Notes: generated from the letters alone by a model not told the origin. Shown: positions 17,382-26,478, counted from the stretch's first letter. The stretch is DNA of 64,000 bases from Pseudooceanicola sp. HF7 (GCF_011806405.1 NZ_JAATOW010000004.1:172301-236300); one strand, 5' to 3'. Program-made: numbers and translations.

Positions 17382-18743
17382 ATGGCAGCACTGAGCTTCG
17401 ATACGTTGAAGAAACAGGTGAAGAGCGGCGAGGTGGACACGGTCCTGGCCTGCATCATCGACATGCAGGGCCGCCTGATGGGCAAGCGGTTCCACGCGGC
17501 GCATTTCATCGACAGCGCCTGGGAAGAAAGCCATTGCTGCAACTACCTGCTGGCGACCGACCTCGAGATGTACACGGTCGAAGGCTACGCCGCGACCTCC
17601 TGGGAGGGCGGCTACGGCGACTACATCATGAAGCCGGACCTGGAAACGCTGCGCCCCGCGCCCTGGCTTGAGGGGACCGTGCTGGTGCTCTGCGATGTGC
17701 TGGATCACCACAGCCACGAACCCGTCGCCCATTCCCCCCGCGCCATGCTGAAGGCACAGGTGGCCCGGTTGGCAGAGATGGGCATCACCCCGATGATGGC
17801 GACGGAGCTTGAATTCAACCTGTTCCGCAAGAGCTATGACGAGATCCGCGCCTCGGGCTACACTGACCTCGCGACGATCTCGCCCTACAACGAAGATTAT
17901 TCGATCCAGCTGACCCTGCGCGACGAGGTGGTGCTGCGCCCGGTGCGCAACGCGCTCTACGCGGCGGGCATCCCGGTGGAAAACACCAAGGGCGAGGCAG
18001 AGGTCGGCCAGGAAGAGCTGAACATCAAGTATGCCCCGGCCGTGGATTGCGCGGACTACCACACGATCGCCAAGCACTGCGTGAAGGACATCGCGCTGGA
18101 AAAGGGGCATTCGGCCAGCTTCCTGCCCAAGTGGCACCGCGACCGGGTCGGCAACTCCACCCATATCCACCAGTCCATGTGGAAGGACGGAAAGAACGTC
18201 TTCTTCGACCCGGATGACAAGCTGGGCATGTCGGACCTGATGAAGAGCTATTGCGCCGGCATCATCAAGTACGCACCCGATTACACCTACTTCCTGGCGC
18301 CCAACATCAACTCCTACAAGCGTTTCCAGAAGGGCACCTTTGCCCCGACAAAGGCCGTCTGGTCCGTGGATAACCGCACCGCCGGTTTCCGTCTTTGCGG
18401 TGAGGGATCCAAGGCCGTGCGCATGGAATGCCGGATCGGTGGCAGCGACATGAACCCCTACCTGGGCATGGCGGTGCAGATTGCCGCTGGCCTCAAGGGG
18501 ATCGAAGAGGGGCTGCAGCTGGCCCCGCCCACCGCAGGCGACGTCTATGACAGCGCCGCGGTCGTTGAGATCCCCGCGACGCTGCGCGCCGCGCGCGAGA
18601 CGCTCACCGCCTCTGCCATGCTGCGCGAGGCCTTCGGCGATGCGGTGATCGACCACTACACGCATGCGGCGGACTGGGAACAGGAAGCCTTCGACGCAGT
18701 CGTCACAGACTGGGAATTGCAACGCGGATTCGAAAGAGCCTGA
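17382..18743 (+). CDS. Glutamine-synthetase-family ligase (putative gamma-glutamyl-amine/ethanolamide synthetase)
   Basis: A 453-residue GS-fold ligase. Active-site blocks are present: MATELEFNLF (metal-binding Glu pair), EVGQEELNI, GNSTHIHQSMW (His that orders ammonia/amine and ATP), VDNRTAGFRLCG and RMECRIGGSDMNPYLG. It lacks the adenylylation tail region of GlnA and resembles PuuA-type enzymes that join glutamate to an amine using ATP. In the same operon as a TRAP system, ALDH and iron ADH it should activate the imported amine as its gamma-glutamyl amide. Ethanolamine fits best because an alcohol dehydrogenase follows; polyamines or isopropylamine are alternatives. Confidence 0.88.
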   Translation: MAALSFDTLKKQVKSGEVDTVLACIIDMQGRLMGKRFHAAHFIDSAWEESHCCNYLLATDLEMYTVEGYAATSWEGGYGDYIMKPDLETLRPAPWLEGTVLVLCDVLDHHSHEPVAHSPRAMLKAQVARLAEMGITPMMATELEFNLFRKSYDEIRASGYTDLATISPYNEDYSIQLTLRDEVVLRPVRNALYAAGIPVENTKGEAEVGQEELNIKYAPAVDCADYHTIAKHCVKDIALEKGHSASFLPKWHRDRVGNSTHIHQSMWKDGKNVFFDPDDKLGMSDLMKSYCAGIIKYAPDYTYFLAPNINSYKRFQKGTFAPTKAVWSVDNRTAGFRLCGEGSKAVRMECRIGGSDMNPYLGMAVQIAAGLKGIEEGLQLAPPTAGDVYDSAAVVEIPATLRAARETLTASAMLREAFGDAVIDHYTHAADWEQEAFDAVVTDWELQRGFERA

Positions 18744-18745
18744 CC

Positions 18746-20122
18746 ATGACCGATACCGTGAAACTGATCTCGCCGGTGGATGGCTCCACCTACCTGGAGC
18801 GTGAACTGCTGGACGAGGGGGCCGCCCGCGCGGCCGTCGAGGCCGCCCGTGCGGCGCAGCCCGAATGGGCTGCCACCCCCATAGCAGACCGCATCGCCAT
18901 GGTGCGCAAGGCCGTCGCCATCATCGGTGAACAGACGGACCGCATGACCGAAGAGCTCGCCTGGCAGATGGGGCGCCCGATCCGCTACGGCGGCGAATTC
19001 GGCGGCTTCCAGGAACGCGCGCTCTACATGGCCGATATCGCGGAGCAGGCGCTTGCCCCCATCGTGATCGAGGACAGCGCAGCCTTCACCCGCAAGATCA
19101 CCCGCGAACCCCACGGGCTCGTCTACGTGATCGCGCCCTGGAACTACCCCTACATGACCGCCATCAATACCGTGGCCCCGGCGCTGATCGCCGGCAATGC
19201 CGTGGTGCTGAAGCACGCGGTCCAGACGCTGAAGGTCGGCGAACACCTGGCCGAGGCGTTCCACGCCGCGGGCGTGCCGGCGGATGTGTTCCAGAACATC
19301 GTGATCAACCACGCCGTTAGCTCTGCCCTGCTGGCCGATGGCCTGTTCAACTTCATCAACTTCACCGGCTCGGTTCGGGGCGGACGCGAAGTGGAACGCG
19401 ACGCGGCAGGCACCTTCACGCCGGTCGCCACCGAACTGGGCGGCAAGGATCCCGGCTATGTCCGGGCCGATGCGGAGCTGGATGCGGCCGTGGACGGGCT
19501 GATGGATGGCGCCATGTTCAACGCCGGGCAGTGCTGCTGCGGGATCGAGCGGATCTACGTCCACGAAAGCCTGTATGACGCCTTCGTCGAAAAGGCCGTG
19601 GCCTGGGTAAAGGGCCAGAAGCTGGGCAACCCGCTGGACCCGGAAACCACGCTTGGCCCCATGGCCAACGTGCGCTTTGCCGGTACCGTGCGCGCGCAGA
19701 TCGAATTTGCCGTCGCCGAGGGCGCCACCGCGCATATCCCGACGCTGCCCGAAGACGATGGCGGCGCCTACCTGACGCCGCAGATCCTGACCGGCGTGAC
19801 CCACGACATGGAAGTCATGCGCGAGGAAAGCTTCGGCCCTGTCGTCGGCATCATGCCGGTCTCGGGCGACGAAGAGGCCATCGCCCTGATGAACGACTGC
19901 AAGTACGGGCTGACCGCCGCCGTCTTCACCAAGGACGCCGCGGCGATGGAGGTCATCGCGCCGCAGCTTCAGACAGGCACCGTCTTCATGAACCGCTGCG
20001 ACTACCTGGACCCGGCACTTTGCTGGACCGGCTGCAAGGATACCGGCCATGGCGCGGGCCTGTCGGTGCTGGGCTTCCAGGCACTGACCCGTCCCAAATC
20101 GCATCACTATCGCAAATCCTGA
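18746..20122 (+). CDS. Aldehyde dehydrogenase family protein
   Basis: A 458-residue NAD(P)-dependent aldehyde dehydrogenase. It has APWNYPYMTAINTVAPALIAGN, the FTGSVRGG cofactor loop, ELGGKDPGYV with the general-base Glu, and NAGQCCCGIERIYV with the catalytic Cys most likely C264. It starts 2 nt after the ligase stop, so coupling is tight. In this operon it likely oxidises a gamma-glutamyl aldehyde to the acid, the step after the iron alcohol dehydrogenase. The exact substrate is inferred from context only. Confidence 0.92.
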   Translation: MTDTVKLISPVDGSTYLERELLDEGAARAAVEAARAAQPEWAATPIADRIAMVRKAVAIIGEQTDRMTEELAWQMGRPIRYGGEFGGFQERALYMADIAEQALAPIVIEDSAAFTRKITREPHGLVYVIAPWNYPYMTAINTVAPALIAGNAVVLKHAVQTLKVGEHLAEAFHAAGVPADVFQNIVINHAVSSALLADGLFNFINFTGSVRGGREVERDAAGTFTPVATELGGKDPGYVRADAELDAAVDGLMDGAMFNAGQCCCGIERIYVHESLYDAFVEKAVAWVKGQKLGNPLDPETTLGPMANVRFAGTVRAQIEFAVAEGATAHIPTLPEDDGGAYLTPQILTGVTHDMEVMREESFGPVVGIMPVSGDEEAIALMNDCKYGLTAAVFTKDAAAMEVIAPQLQTGTVFMNRCDYLDPALCWTGCKDTGHGAGLSVLGFQALTRPKSHHYRKS

Positions 20123-20132
20123 GGAAGACCCC

Positions 20133-21278
20133 ATGACCCTCACCGGAAACTGGTCCTACCCGACCGCAATCCGCTTCGGCGCAGGCCGTATCGCGGAAAT
20201 CGCCGAAGCCTGCGGCGCCGCCAATATCCGCAAGCCCCTGCTTGTCACCGACCGGGGGCTGGCAAGCATGGACATCACCCAGAAGACGCTCGACCTGATG
20301 GTCGCGGGCGGGCTGGGACGCGAGATGTTCTCTGGCGTGGATGCCAACCCGACGGAAAAGAACCTGGAAGAGGGCCTGAAGGTCTATCGCGAGGGCGGCC
20401 ATGACGGGGTGATCGCCTTCGGCGGTGGCTCGGGCCTGGATCTGGCCAAGATGATCGCCTTCATGTCCGGCCAGACCCGCCCGGTCTGGGACTACGAGGA
20501 TATCGGCGACTGGTGGACCCGTGCCGACCCCGATGGCATCGCGCCCATCGTGGCCGTGCCGACCACCGCCGGGACCGGATCCGAGGTGGGGCGCGCCAGC
20601 GTCATCACCAACTCCGAGACCCACGTGAAGAAGATCATCTTCCACCCCAAGGTCCTGCCGGCCGTCGTCATCTGCGACCCCGAGCTGACCGTGGGCATGC
20701 CCAAGTTCATCACCGCCGGCACCGGCCTTGATGCCTTTGCGCATTGCGTCGAGGCGTTCTCCAGCCCCCACTACCACCCGATGTCCCAGGGCATCGCGCT
20801 GGAAGGCATGCGCCTGGTGATCGAGAACCTGCCGCAGGCCTACGAGGACGGCACCGACATCGAGGCCCGCGCTAACATGATGTCCGCCGCCATGATGGGT
20901 GCCACCGCCTTCCAGAAGGGCCTTGGCGCGATCCATGCGCTGAGCCACCCGATCGGGGCGGTCTACAACACCCACCACGGCACCACCAATGCGGTCTTCA
21001 TGCCCGAAGTGCTGAAGCTGAACGCCGACGCGATCCGCGACCGCTTCGACGTGGCCGCGCCCTACCTGGGGATCGAAGGCGGCTTCGAGGGCTTCTGCAC
21101 CTTCGTGCAGGCCTTCAACGATCGCCTTGGCATTCCGCGCAAGCTGTCCGCCATCGGCGTGACCGACGACCGGGTGGACGATATCGTCGCCATGGCGCTT
21201 GAGGACCCCTCCTGCGGCGGCAACCCGGTGACGCTGACGGCCGGGAACCTGAAGCCGGTGCTGGAAGCCGTTCTCTAA
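20133..21278 (+). CDS. Iron-containing alcohol dehydrogenase
   Basis: A 381-residue group III (Fe-dependent) alcohol dehydrogenase. The nucleotide site is AFGGGSGLDLAKMI, followed by AVPTTAGTGSEV, and metal-binding residues lie in GLDAFAHCVEAFSS and GAIHALSHPIGAVYNTHHGTTNAVFMP. It begins 10 nt after the aldehyde dehydrogenase behind GAGGAAG. Together with that enzyme it would take an alcohol group to a carboxylate, e.g. gamma-glutamyl-ethanolamide to gamma-glutamylglycine. The operon ends right after it at two hairpins. Confidence 0.93.
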   Translation: MTLTGNWSYPTAIRFGAGRIAEIAEACGAANIRKPLLVTDRGLASMDITQKTLDLMVAGGLGREMFSGVDANPTEKNLEEGLKVYREGGHDGVIAFGGGSGLDLAKMIAFMSGQTRPVWDYEDIGDWWTRADPDGIAPIVAVPTTAGTGSEVGRASVITNSETHVKKIIFHPKVLPAVVICDPELTVGMPKFITAGTGLDAFAHCVEAFSSPHYHPMSQGIALEGMRLVIENLPQAYEDGTDIEARANMMSAAMMGATAFQKGLGAIHALSHPIGAVYNTHHGTTNAVFMPEVLKLNADAIRDRFDVAAPYLGIEGGFEGFCTFVQAFNDRLGIPRKLSAIGVTDDRVDDIVAMALEDPSCGGNPVTLTAGNLKPVLEAVL

Positions 21279-21280
21279 GA

Positions 21281-21304
21281 CTGCTGACAGGGCGCTGTCA
21301 GCAG
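21281..21304 (+). terminator. Perfect 10-bp hairpin directly after the operon
   Basis: CTGCTGACAG-GGCG-CTGTCAGCAG starts 2 nt after the alcohol dehydrogenase stop. It has no T-run itself, but a classic terminator follows 21 nt downstream, so it may serve as an RNA 3'-end stabiliser. Confidence 0.6.
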
Positions 21305-21325
21305 CGCCGATTGACTTGGATGCCA

Positions 21326-21359
21326 CGGGCCGGGACAGTTTCCCGGCCCGTTTTCCTTT
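21326..21359 (+). terminator. Rho-independent terminator of the TRAP/gamma-glutamylation operon
   Basis: A 10-bp GC stem CGGGCCGGGA / TCCCGGCCCG with a 5-nt loop (21336-21340) is followed by TTTTCCTTT. It separates the catabolic operon from the DNA glycosylase gene, which begins 13 nt later. Confidence 0.85.
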
Positions 21360-21372
21360 CCAAGAGGCGCCC

Positions 21373-21969
21373 ATGACCATTCCCGGCCCCGATGGCCGCC
21401 CGCGCTGCACCTGGTGCGGCGGCGCGCCAGAGTTCTTTCCCTATCACGATGCCGAATGGGGCTTTCCCGTGGCCGATGACCAGCGGCTCTTTGAAAAGCT
21501 CTGCCTTGAAAGCTTCCAGTCCGGGTTGAGCTGGCGCACGATCCTGGCCAAGCGCGACAACTTCCGTGCCGCCTTCGACGGTTTCGACTTCCGAAAGGTC
21601 GCTGCCTACGGACCAGAGGAGGTGACCCGCCTGCTGGCGGACGCGGGGATCGTGCGCCATCGTGGCAAGATCGAAGCGGTCATCAACAACGCCGCCCGCG
21701 CGGTGGAAATGGTGGAAAGCGAAGGCTCCCTTGCCGCCTATTTCTGGCGGTTCGAGGAAGCCGCCCCCGGCACGCCGCTGAGCGCCTCTCTCACCGAGAC
21801 ATCGAAGAGGCTGTCCAAGGATCTCAAGGCGCGCGGCTGGAAATTCGTGGGGCCGACAACCGTTTTCGCCTTCATGCAAGCCATGGGGCTGGTCAACGAT
21901 CACGCCGGCGATTGCGTGATCCGCGCCGAAGTCACCCGCGCCCGAGCGGCCTTCACGCCGCCCCTTTAA
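21373..21969 (+). CDS. tag: DNA-3-methyladenine glycosylase I
   Basis: A 198-residue base-excision enzyme of the Tag family. It begins with RCTWCGGAPEFFPYHDAEWG (zinc Cys and substrate residues), then LCLESFQSGLSWRTILAKR, with the catalytic Glu/Trp segment, GIVRHRGKIEAVINNA, and GWKFVGPTTVFAFMQAMGLVNDH near the end. It removes 3-methyladenine from DNA. The ATG at 21373 is chosen because a longer start would run through the preceding terminator. AGAGG upstream is the likely ribosome site. Confidence 0.94.
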   Translation: MTIPGPDGRPRCTWCGGAPEFFPYHDAEWGFPVADDQRLFEKLCLESFQSGLSWRTILAKRDNFRAAFDGFDFRKVAAYGPEEVTRLLADAGIVRHRGKIEAVINNAARAVEMVESEGSLAAYFWRFEEAAPGTPLSASLTETSKRLSKDLKARGWKFVGPTTVFAFMQAMGLVNDHAGDCVIRAEVTRARAAFTPPL

Positions 21970-22021
21970 CGGTTACGCGTGCTGGTCTAGGCTGGTGCCA
22001 TTGCCGTGAAGGAGTTCCGCC

Positions 22022-22642
22022 ATGATCCGGTTCCTCTGCCTTGCCCTCTCGGGCCTGCTTCTGGCCGCCTGCGCCAGCGTCACCACCCAGGTGGACGCGA
22101 TCTCTGCCATTCCAGAGGGGGTCGAGCCCAAGACCGTCTACATCACACCCGCTCCGGGGATGGACGGCAACTCACTGGCCTGGCAGCAATATTCCAGGGT
22201 GCTGGCCGGCGTCCTGCTGGGCAAGGGGTATACGCCGCTGGCCAGCCGCTCGGGCGCGCGCCTTGTGGCCGCCTTCGGCTACCAGATCGACAACGGAGAG
22301 AAAGTGACCACCCAGTACTCGGTTCCCGAGCGCGGCATCATCGGCTATCGCAACGTGTCCCGCCCCGGACCGAACGGCGGGACGATCCAGGAAACGGTGC
22401 CGATCTGGGGTGTCGTCGGCTACGATTGGCGGACGCGGACGGATATCGTCTTTACCGCGCAGGTCAGCATCAACATGACCGACAGCCGCACCGGCAAACG
22501 GGCCTTTGAAGGGCGCGGGCTGAACCGCGGCGCCTGCAGCAACTTTGCCCCGCTGGCCGCGCCAATGATCGGAGCCGTGCTCAGCGACTTCCCCGCCGGC
22601 AGGCAGGGGCGCGTCACCATAGAGACGGAAGGCGCCTGCTAG
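22022..22642 (+). CDS. Predicted lipoprotein, DUF4136-like
   Basis: A 206-residue protein with a lipoprotein signal peptide: basic start, hydrophobic run, lipobox LLAAC with the acylated Cys at residue 16. The mature domain (VYITPAPGMDGNSLAWQQYS, VLLGKGYTPLASRSGARLVAAFGY, a Ser/Tyr-rich loop, VSINMTDSRTGKRAFEGRG) resembles DUF4136-type periplasmic lipoproteins, which are of unknown function. AAGGAG precedes the ATG. It appears monocistronic, between tag and the convergent ubiK. Confidence 0.82.
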   Translation: MIRFLCLALSGLLLAACASVTTQVDAISAIPEGVEPKTVYITPAPGMDGNSLAWQQYSRVLAGVLLGKGYTPLASRSGARLVAAFGYQIDNGEKVTTQYSVPERGIIGYRNVSRPGPNGGTIQETVPIWGVVGYDWRTRTDIVFTAQVSINMTDSRTGKRAFEGRGLNRGACSNFAPLAAPMIGAVLSDFPAGRQGRVTIETEGAC

Positions 22643-22665
22643 CAGGCAGGCGCCAGGGCCACCGC

Positions 22666-22911
22666 TTACTTCGCGGCGGCTTCCAGCGCGTCAAGACGGG
22701 CCTTGAGTGCCTCGTTCTCTTCGCGTGCTTTCTTCGCCATCAGCTCCACGGCCTCGAACTGCTCGCGGGTGACAAAGTCACGATCCGCAAGCCAGCGGTC
22801 GATCATGGAGTTGAAGGCGGTCTCTGCCTCGTCCTTGGCACCCTGGGCAACGCCCATGGCATTGGTCATGAGCTGAGACATGTCGTCGAAAAACTTGGAC
22901 CGGGTCTGCAT
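22666..22911 (-). CDS. ubiK: UbiK-family accessory factor (BMFP)
   Basis: An 81-residue helical protein: N-terminal RSKFFDDMSQLMTNAMGVAQGAKDEAE, then REQFEAVELMAKKAREENEALKARLDALE, a C-terminal leucine-rich coiled coil. This is the UbiK/BMFP family, which trimerises and helps ubiquinone biosynthesis or membrane fusion. The start ATG at 22911 (MQTRSKFF) fits the family. A longer open frame upstream would run into the lgt promoter region. It is divergent from lgt, a conserved neighbourhood in Rhodobacteraceae. Confidence 0.87.
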   Translation of the reverse strand: MQTRSKFFDDMSQLMTNAMGVAQGAKDEAETAFNSMIDRWLADRDFVTREQFEAVELMAKKAREENEALKARLDALEAAAK

Positions 22912-23047
22912 TTTGGCCTCGCGCCTGGCTGTTACACTTCCCCCTCTATATGGGGGCGAACAGGCTGGCCTCAACCCCGCGTGATGCCGGACCCTGCCAT
23001 ACGGAGCGCGCTTGACACTCCAAGCGGCACAATTGCAGATACCGCCA

Positions 23048-23947
23048 ATGCAGGCCGTGATCCCCTTCCCCGATATCGCGCCCGAGATCTTCTCCGTGAA
23101 CATCTTCGGGCTCACTTTCGCTTTGCGCTGGTATGCCCTGGCCTATCTGGTCGGCATTTTCCTGGGCTGGTTGCTGGCCCGCAGCGCGCTGCGTCGCGCC
23201 AGTCTCTGGCAGCGCAACCAGCCCCCGATGAGCGATACGCAGCTGGGGGATTTCATCACCTGGCTGATCGTGGGGGTCGTCCTGGGCGGGCGGCTGGGCT
23301 TCGTGCTGTTCTACCAGCCCGCCTATTACTTCAGCCACCCGCAGGAGATCCTGGCGATCTGGCAGGGAGGCATGTCCTTCCACGGCGGGTTGCTGGGCGT
23401 GGCAGTGGCCACCCTGATCTATTGCGCGCGCTGGAAGGTGCCGCTGCTGCCGGCGATGGACATGCTGGCGCTTGGCACACCGCCGGGCCTGATGCTGGGC
23501 CGGATCGCCAATTTCATCAATGCAGAGCTTTGGGGCAGACCGACGGATGCACCCTGGGGCGTTATCTTCCCCGGACCGGCAGCGCAGAACTGCCCCGGTG
23601 TTGACGGCCTTTGCGCGCGCCACCCCTCTCAGCTTTATGAAGCCGGTCTGGAAGGTCTGGCCCTTGGGCTGATCCTGATCGTGCTGGCCTTTGCCACCCG
23701 CACGCTGAAACACCCCGGTCGCCTGACCGGCGTCTTCATCGCCGGCTACGGGCTGGCCCGGATGGTGGTGGAGCTTTTCCGGCTGGCGGACCATCAGTTC
23801 ATCACCGCGGGCAACCCCCATGGGCATGTCATCCGCTTCTCCGCAGAGCTGGGCCTGACCATGGGCCAGGTGCTTTCGCTGCCGATGGTGCTGCTTGGGC
23901 TCGCCTTCATCCTGTGGTCCTTCCGCCCCGCGAAGGCCGCCCCATGA
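23048..23947 (+). CDS. lgt: Prolipoprotein diacylglyceryl transferase
   Basis: A 299-residue inner-membrane enzyme with seven predicted helices that adds diacylglycerol to the lipobox Cys of prolipoproteins. Family landmarks are LRWYALAYLVG, GGRLGFVLFYQPAYY, MSFHGGLLGV and the Lgt signature LGRIANFINAELWGRPTD, then HPSQLYEAGLEG. The ATG at 23048 (MQAVIPFPDI) matches the usual Lgt N-terminus; a TTG at 23012 would add 12 residues. The stop overlaps the next gene by 4 nt. Confidence 0.94.
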   Translation: MQAVIPFPDIAPEIFSVNIFGLTFALRWYALAYLVGIFLGWLLARSALRRASLWQRNQPPMSDTQLGDFITWLIVGVVLGGRLGFVLFYQPAYYFSHPQEILAIWQGGMSFHGGLLGVAVATLIYCARWKVPLLPAMDMLALGTPPGLMLGRIANFINAELWGRPTDAPWGVIFPGPAAQNCPGVDGLCARHPSQLYEAGLEGLALGLILIVLAFATRTLKHPGRLTGVFIAGYGLARMVVELFRLADHQFITAGNPHGHVIRFSAELGLTMGQVLSLPMVLLGLAFILWSFRPAKAAP

Positions 23948-25029
23948 GCGCGCTGACCCAACACCTGCTGACCCGGATCGCCCAAGACGGGCCGCTCAAG
24001 ATCAGCGATTACATGGCCGAGTGCCTGCTGCATCCGCAGCACGGCTACTACATCACGCGCGATCCCCTGGGACAGGCCGGTGACTTCACCACCGCGCCCG
24101 AGATTTCCCAGATGTTCGGTGAATTGCTGGGCCTTGCCCTGGCGCAAAGCTGGCTGGACCAGGGGTCACCGGCGCCCTTCACCCTGGCGGAACTGGGCCC
24201 CGGACGGGGCACGCTGATGGCGGACCTGCTGCGGGCCACCCGTGGCGTGCCGGGCTTTCACGACGCCATGCAGCTTTACCTGGTAGAGGCCTCTCCGCCC
24301 CTGCGCGCGGCTCAGGCAGAGCTCTTGGCGGGCTACGCCCCGCAATGGCTGGACAGGGTCGACGCCTTGCCGGAAGCGCCCCTTTTCCTTGTTGCCAATG
24401 AATTCTTCGACGCCTTACCGATCCGCCAGTTCATCCGGGCCGGCGACCTCTGGAGCGAGCGGCGCATCGCTGCGGAGGGGGACAGCCTGCAACCGGGCCT
24501 GACGCCGCCCGCGCCGGAACCTGCGCTGGATCACCGGCTGGCGGACACGAAGGACGGCGACCTGGTAGAGCTCTGCCCCGCTGCCGGGGCCATCGCCGGC
24601 CAGATCGGTGCCCGCATCGCACAGCATGGCGGCACGGCCCTTGTCGCGGATTACGGCGACTGGCGCAGCCAGGGCGATACGCTTCAGGCCCTGCGCAACC
24701 ATGACCACGCCGATCCCTTCGAGACCCCCGGCGAAGCGGACCTGACCGCCCACGTCGATTTCGAGGAAATCGCCACCGGTGCCGCCCCCGCGACCCACAG
24801 CCTCTTGACCACCCAGGGCGTCTTCCTTGAGCGTCTTGGCATCACGGCGCGGGCGCAGGCCCTGGCCAAGGCCCTGAGCGGCGACGCGCTTTCCAGTCAC
24901 ATCGCTGCACATCGCCGCTTGACCCACCCCGAAGAAATGGGGACGCTCTTCAAGATTCTAGCCCTCTTTCCCAGGGGCCAGCGCCCGCCGCCCGGCCTGG
25001 AACCGCTCCCGACGACAAAGCCAGTATGA
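23944..25029 (+). CDS. MidA/NDUFAF7-family SAM-dependent methyltransferase
   Basis: A 361-residue methyltransferase of the MidA (DUF185, NDUFAF7) family: YMAECLLHPQHGYYITRDPLG, GDFTTAPEISQMFGELLGLAL, ELGPGRGTLMADLLR as the SAM loop, and ANEFFDALPIRQF. The mitochondrial relative dimethylates an arginine in complex I subunit NDUFS2, so a role in NADH dehydrogenase maturation is plausible. The start is fixed by the ATGA overlap with lgt. Its stop again overlaps pgeF, so lgt, this gene and pgeF form one coupled operon. Confidence 0.9.
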   Translation: MSALTQHLLTRIAQDGPLKISDYMAECLLHPQHGYYITRDPLGQAGDFTTAPEISQMFGELLGLALAQSWLDQGSPAPFTLAELGPGRGTLMADLLRATRGVPGFHDAMQLYLVEASPPLRAAQAELLAGYAPQWLDRVDALPEAPLFLVANEFFDALPIRQFIRAGDLWSERRIAAEGDSLQPGLTPPAPEPALDHRLADTKDGDLVELCPAAGAIAGQIGARIAQHGGTALVADYGDWRSQGDTLQALRNHDHADPFETPGEADLTAHVDFEEIATGAAPATHSLLTTQGVFLERLGITARAQALAKALSGDALSSHIAAHRRLTHPEEMGTLFKILALFPRGQRPPPGLEPLPTTKPV

Positions 25030-25781
25030 CATTGGAAATCCTCACCTACCCGACTCTCGGCGCAATCCGTCATGGCTTCTTCACCCGCAAGGGCGGGGCC
25101 TCCTCAGGGATTTTCCACGGGCTGAACTGCGGCCCCGGATCCTCCGACCAGGCAGAGATCGTCTCCATCAACCGGGCGCGCGTGGCAGAGGCGATGGATG
25201 TCGCCCCCGCCAGCCTGGTCCAGGTACGCCAGGTCCATTCCAGCCGGGCGCTGCCGGTCCGGGACGCCTTCGACATCGCACCGGAAGCCGATGCCATGGC
25301 GACCGCGACTCCGGGCCTGGCCCTTGCGGTGCTGACCGCCGATTGCCAGCCGGTGCTTTTTGCAGACCCCAAGGCACGCGTCGTGGGCGCCGCCCATGCG
25401 GGCTGGCGCGGCGCGCGGGATGGTGTGCTGGAGGCCACGCTGGACGCGATGGAAGAGCTGGGCGCGCGACGCCAGGACGTGAAGGCCGTCATCGGCCCGA
25501 CCATCAGCCAGCGCGCCTATGAGGTCGGCCCCGAGTTCCTTGACGATTTCCTGGCCGAAGATCCCGACAACAGCCGCTTCTTTGCCAACGGCAACGGCGA
25601 CCGGCTGCATTTCGACCTGCCCAGCTACGGGCTGCACCGTCTGCGCTCTGCCGGGGTGGCGAGCGCGAACTGGACCGGCCATTGCACCTATTCGGATCCG
25701 GCGCGATTCTTCTCTTATCGCCGGGCCACCCATGAGGGTGAAGCGGATTACGGCCGGCTGATTTCGGTGATCCGGATCTAG
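25026..25781 (+). CDS. pgeF: Peptidoglycan editing factor PgeF (multicopper-oxidase-like laccase fold)
   Basis: A 251-residue DUF152/YfiH-type protein: RHGFFTRKGGASSGIF, LVQVRQVHSSRAL, LAVLTADCQPVLF, GAAHAGWRGARDGVLEATL and GPTISQRAYEVGPEF. The conserved His and Cys residues form the zinc site. Members act on misincorporated amino acids in peptidoglycan precursors or as purine-nucleoside-active enzymes. The start overlaps the methyltransferase stop by 4 nt. Confidence 0.92.
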   Translation: MTLEILTYPTLGAIRHGFFTRKGGASSGIFHGLNCGPGSSDQAEIVSINRARVAEAMDVAPASLVQVRQVHSSRALPVRDAFDIAPEADAMATATPGLALAVLTADCQPVLFADPKARVVGAAHAGWRGARDGVLEATLDAMEELGARRQDVKAVIGPTISQRAYEVGPEFLDDFLAEDPDNSRFFANGNGDRLHFDLPSYGLHRLRSAGVASANWTGHCTYSDPARFFSYRRATHEGEADYGRLISVIRI

Positions 25782-25788
25782 GACGCGC

Positions 25789-26292
25789 TCAGGCGTCCCG
25801 CGCCAGCCGCTCTTCGAGCACTTCGAAGGGCACGCCGGGCTCATCCTTGGCGCCACGAATGACCAGGGACGTCTTCACGCTGGCGACGTTCTCTGCGCTG
25901 GTAAGCTGGCTGGTCAGGAATGTCTGGAAAGTAGAGAGATCCGGCGCCACGCATTTCAGGATGAAGTCGACCTCACCGTTCAGCATGTGGCATTCGCGGA
26001 CCAGGGGCCACTCGCGGCACTTTTCCTCGAAAGCCACCAGGTCCGCCTCGGCTTGACTGACCAGCCCGACTGAGGCAAAGACCTGCACCTCGAACCCCAG
26101 TTCGCGGGAGTCGACCTCTGCATGGTAGCCACGGATGTATCCGGCTTCTTCCAGCGTCCGCACGCGACGCAGGCAAGGCGGCGCGGAAATGCCCACGCGC
26201 TTTGCCAGCTCGACATTGGTCATGCGTCCGTCGGCCTGAAGCTCCGCCAGGATCTTGCGGTCAATCGGGTCCAAACGTGTGCCAGCGGCCAT
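25789..26292 (-). CDS. Lrp/AsnC-family transcriptional regulator (next to trxB)
   Basis: A 167-residue Lrp-type protein: HTH in LDPIDRKILAELQADGRMTN and VGISAPPCLRRVRTLEEAGY, then the RAM domain (VQVFASVGLVSQAEADLVAFEEK, CHMLNGEVDFILKCVAPDL). It is divergent from trxB across about 190 bp of partly AT-rich sequence. This Lrp-trxB pairing recurs in Rhodobacteraceae; whether it controls trxB is not shown by the sequence. Confidence 0.92.
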   Translation of the reverse strand: MAAGTRLDPIDRKILAELQADGRMTNVELAKRVGISAPPCLRRVRTLEEAGYIRGYHAEVDSRELGFEVQVFASVGLVSQAEADLVAFEEKCREWPLVRECHMLNGEVDFILKCVAPDLSTFQTFLTSQLTSAENVASVKTSLVIRGAKDEPGVPFEVLEERLARDA

Positions 26293-26478
26293 AATTATCC
26301 TCTCCAGAATTGCGTTTCTTATAGCAGCGCCCCTGACTGGCGCAATAATATTTCGTATATCGGCAAGATTCTGTTACCGCCACCAGGAAACCCCGGCCGC
26401 CTTTCTGTGCATGGCCCATTCCTTGCACCCGGACGCCCCCGCGCTTAAGTAGGCAAAGCTGCAAATCAGGGGAAAGAC

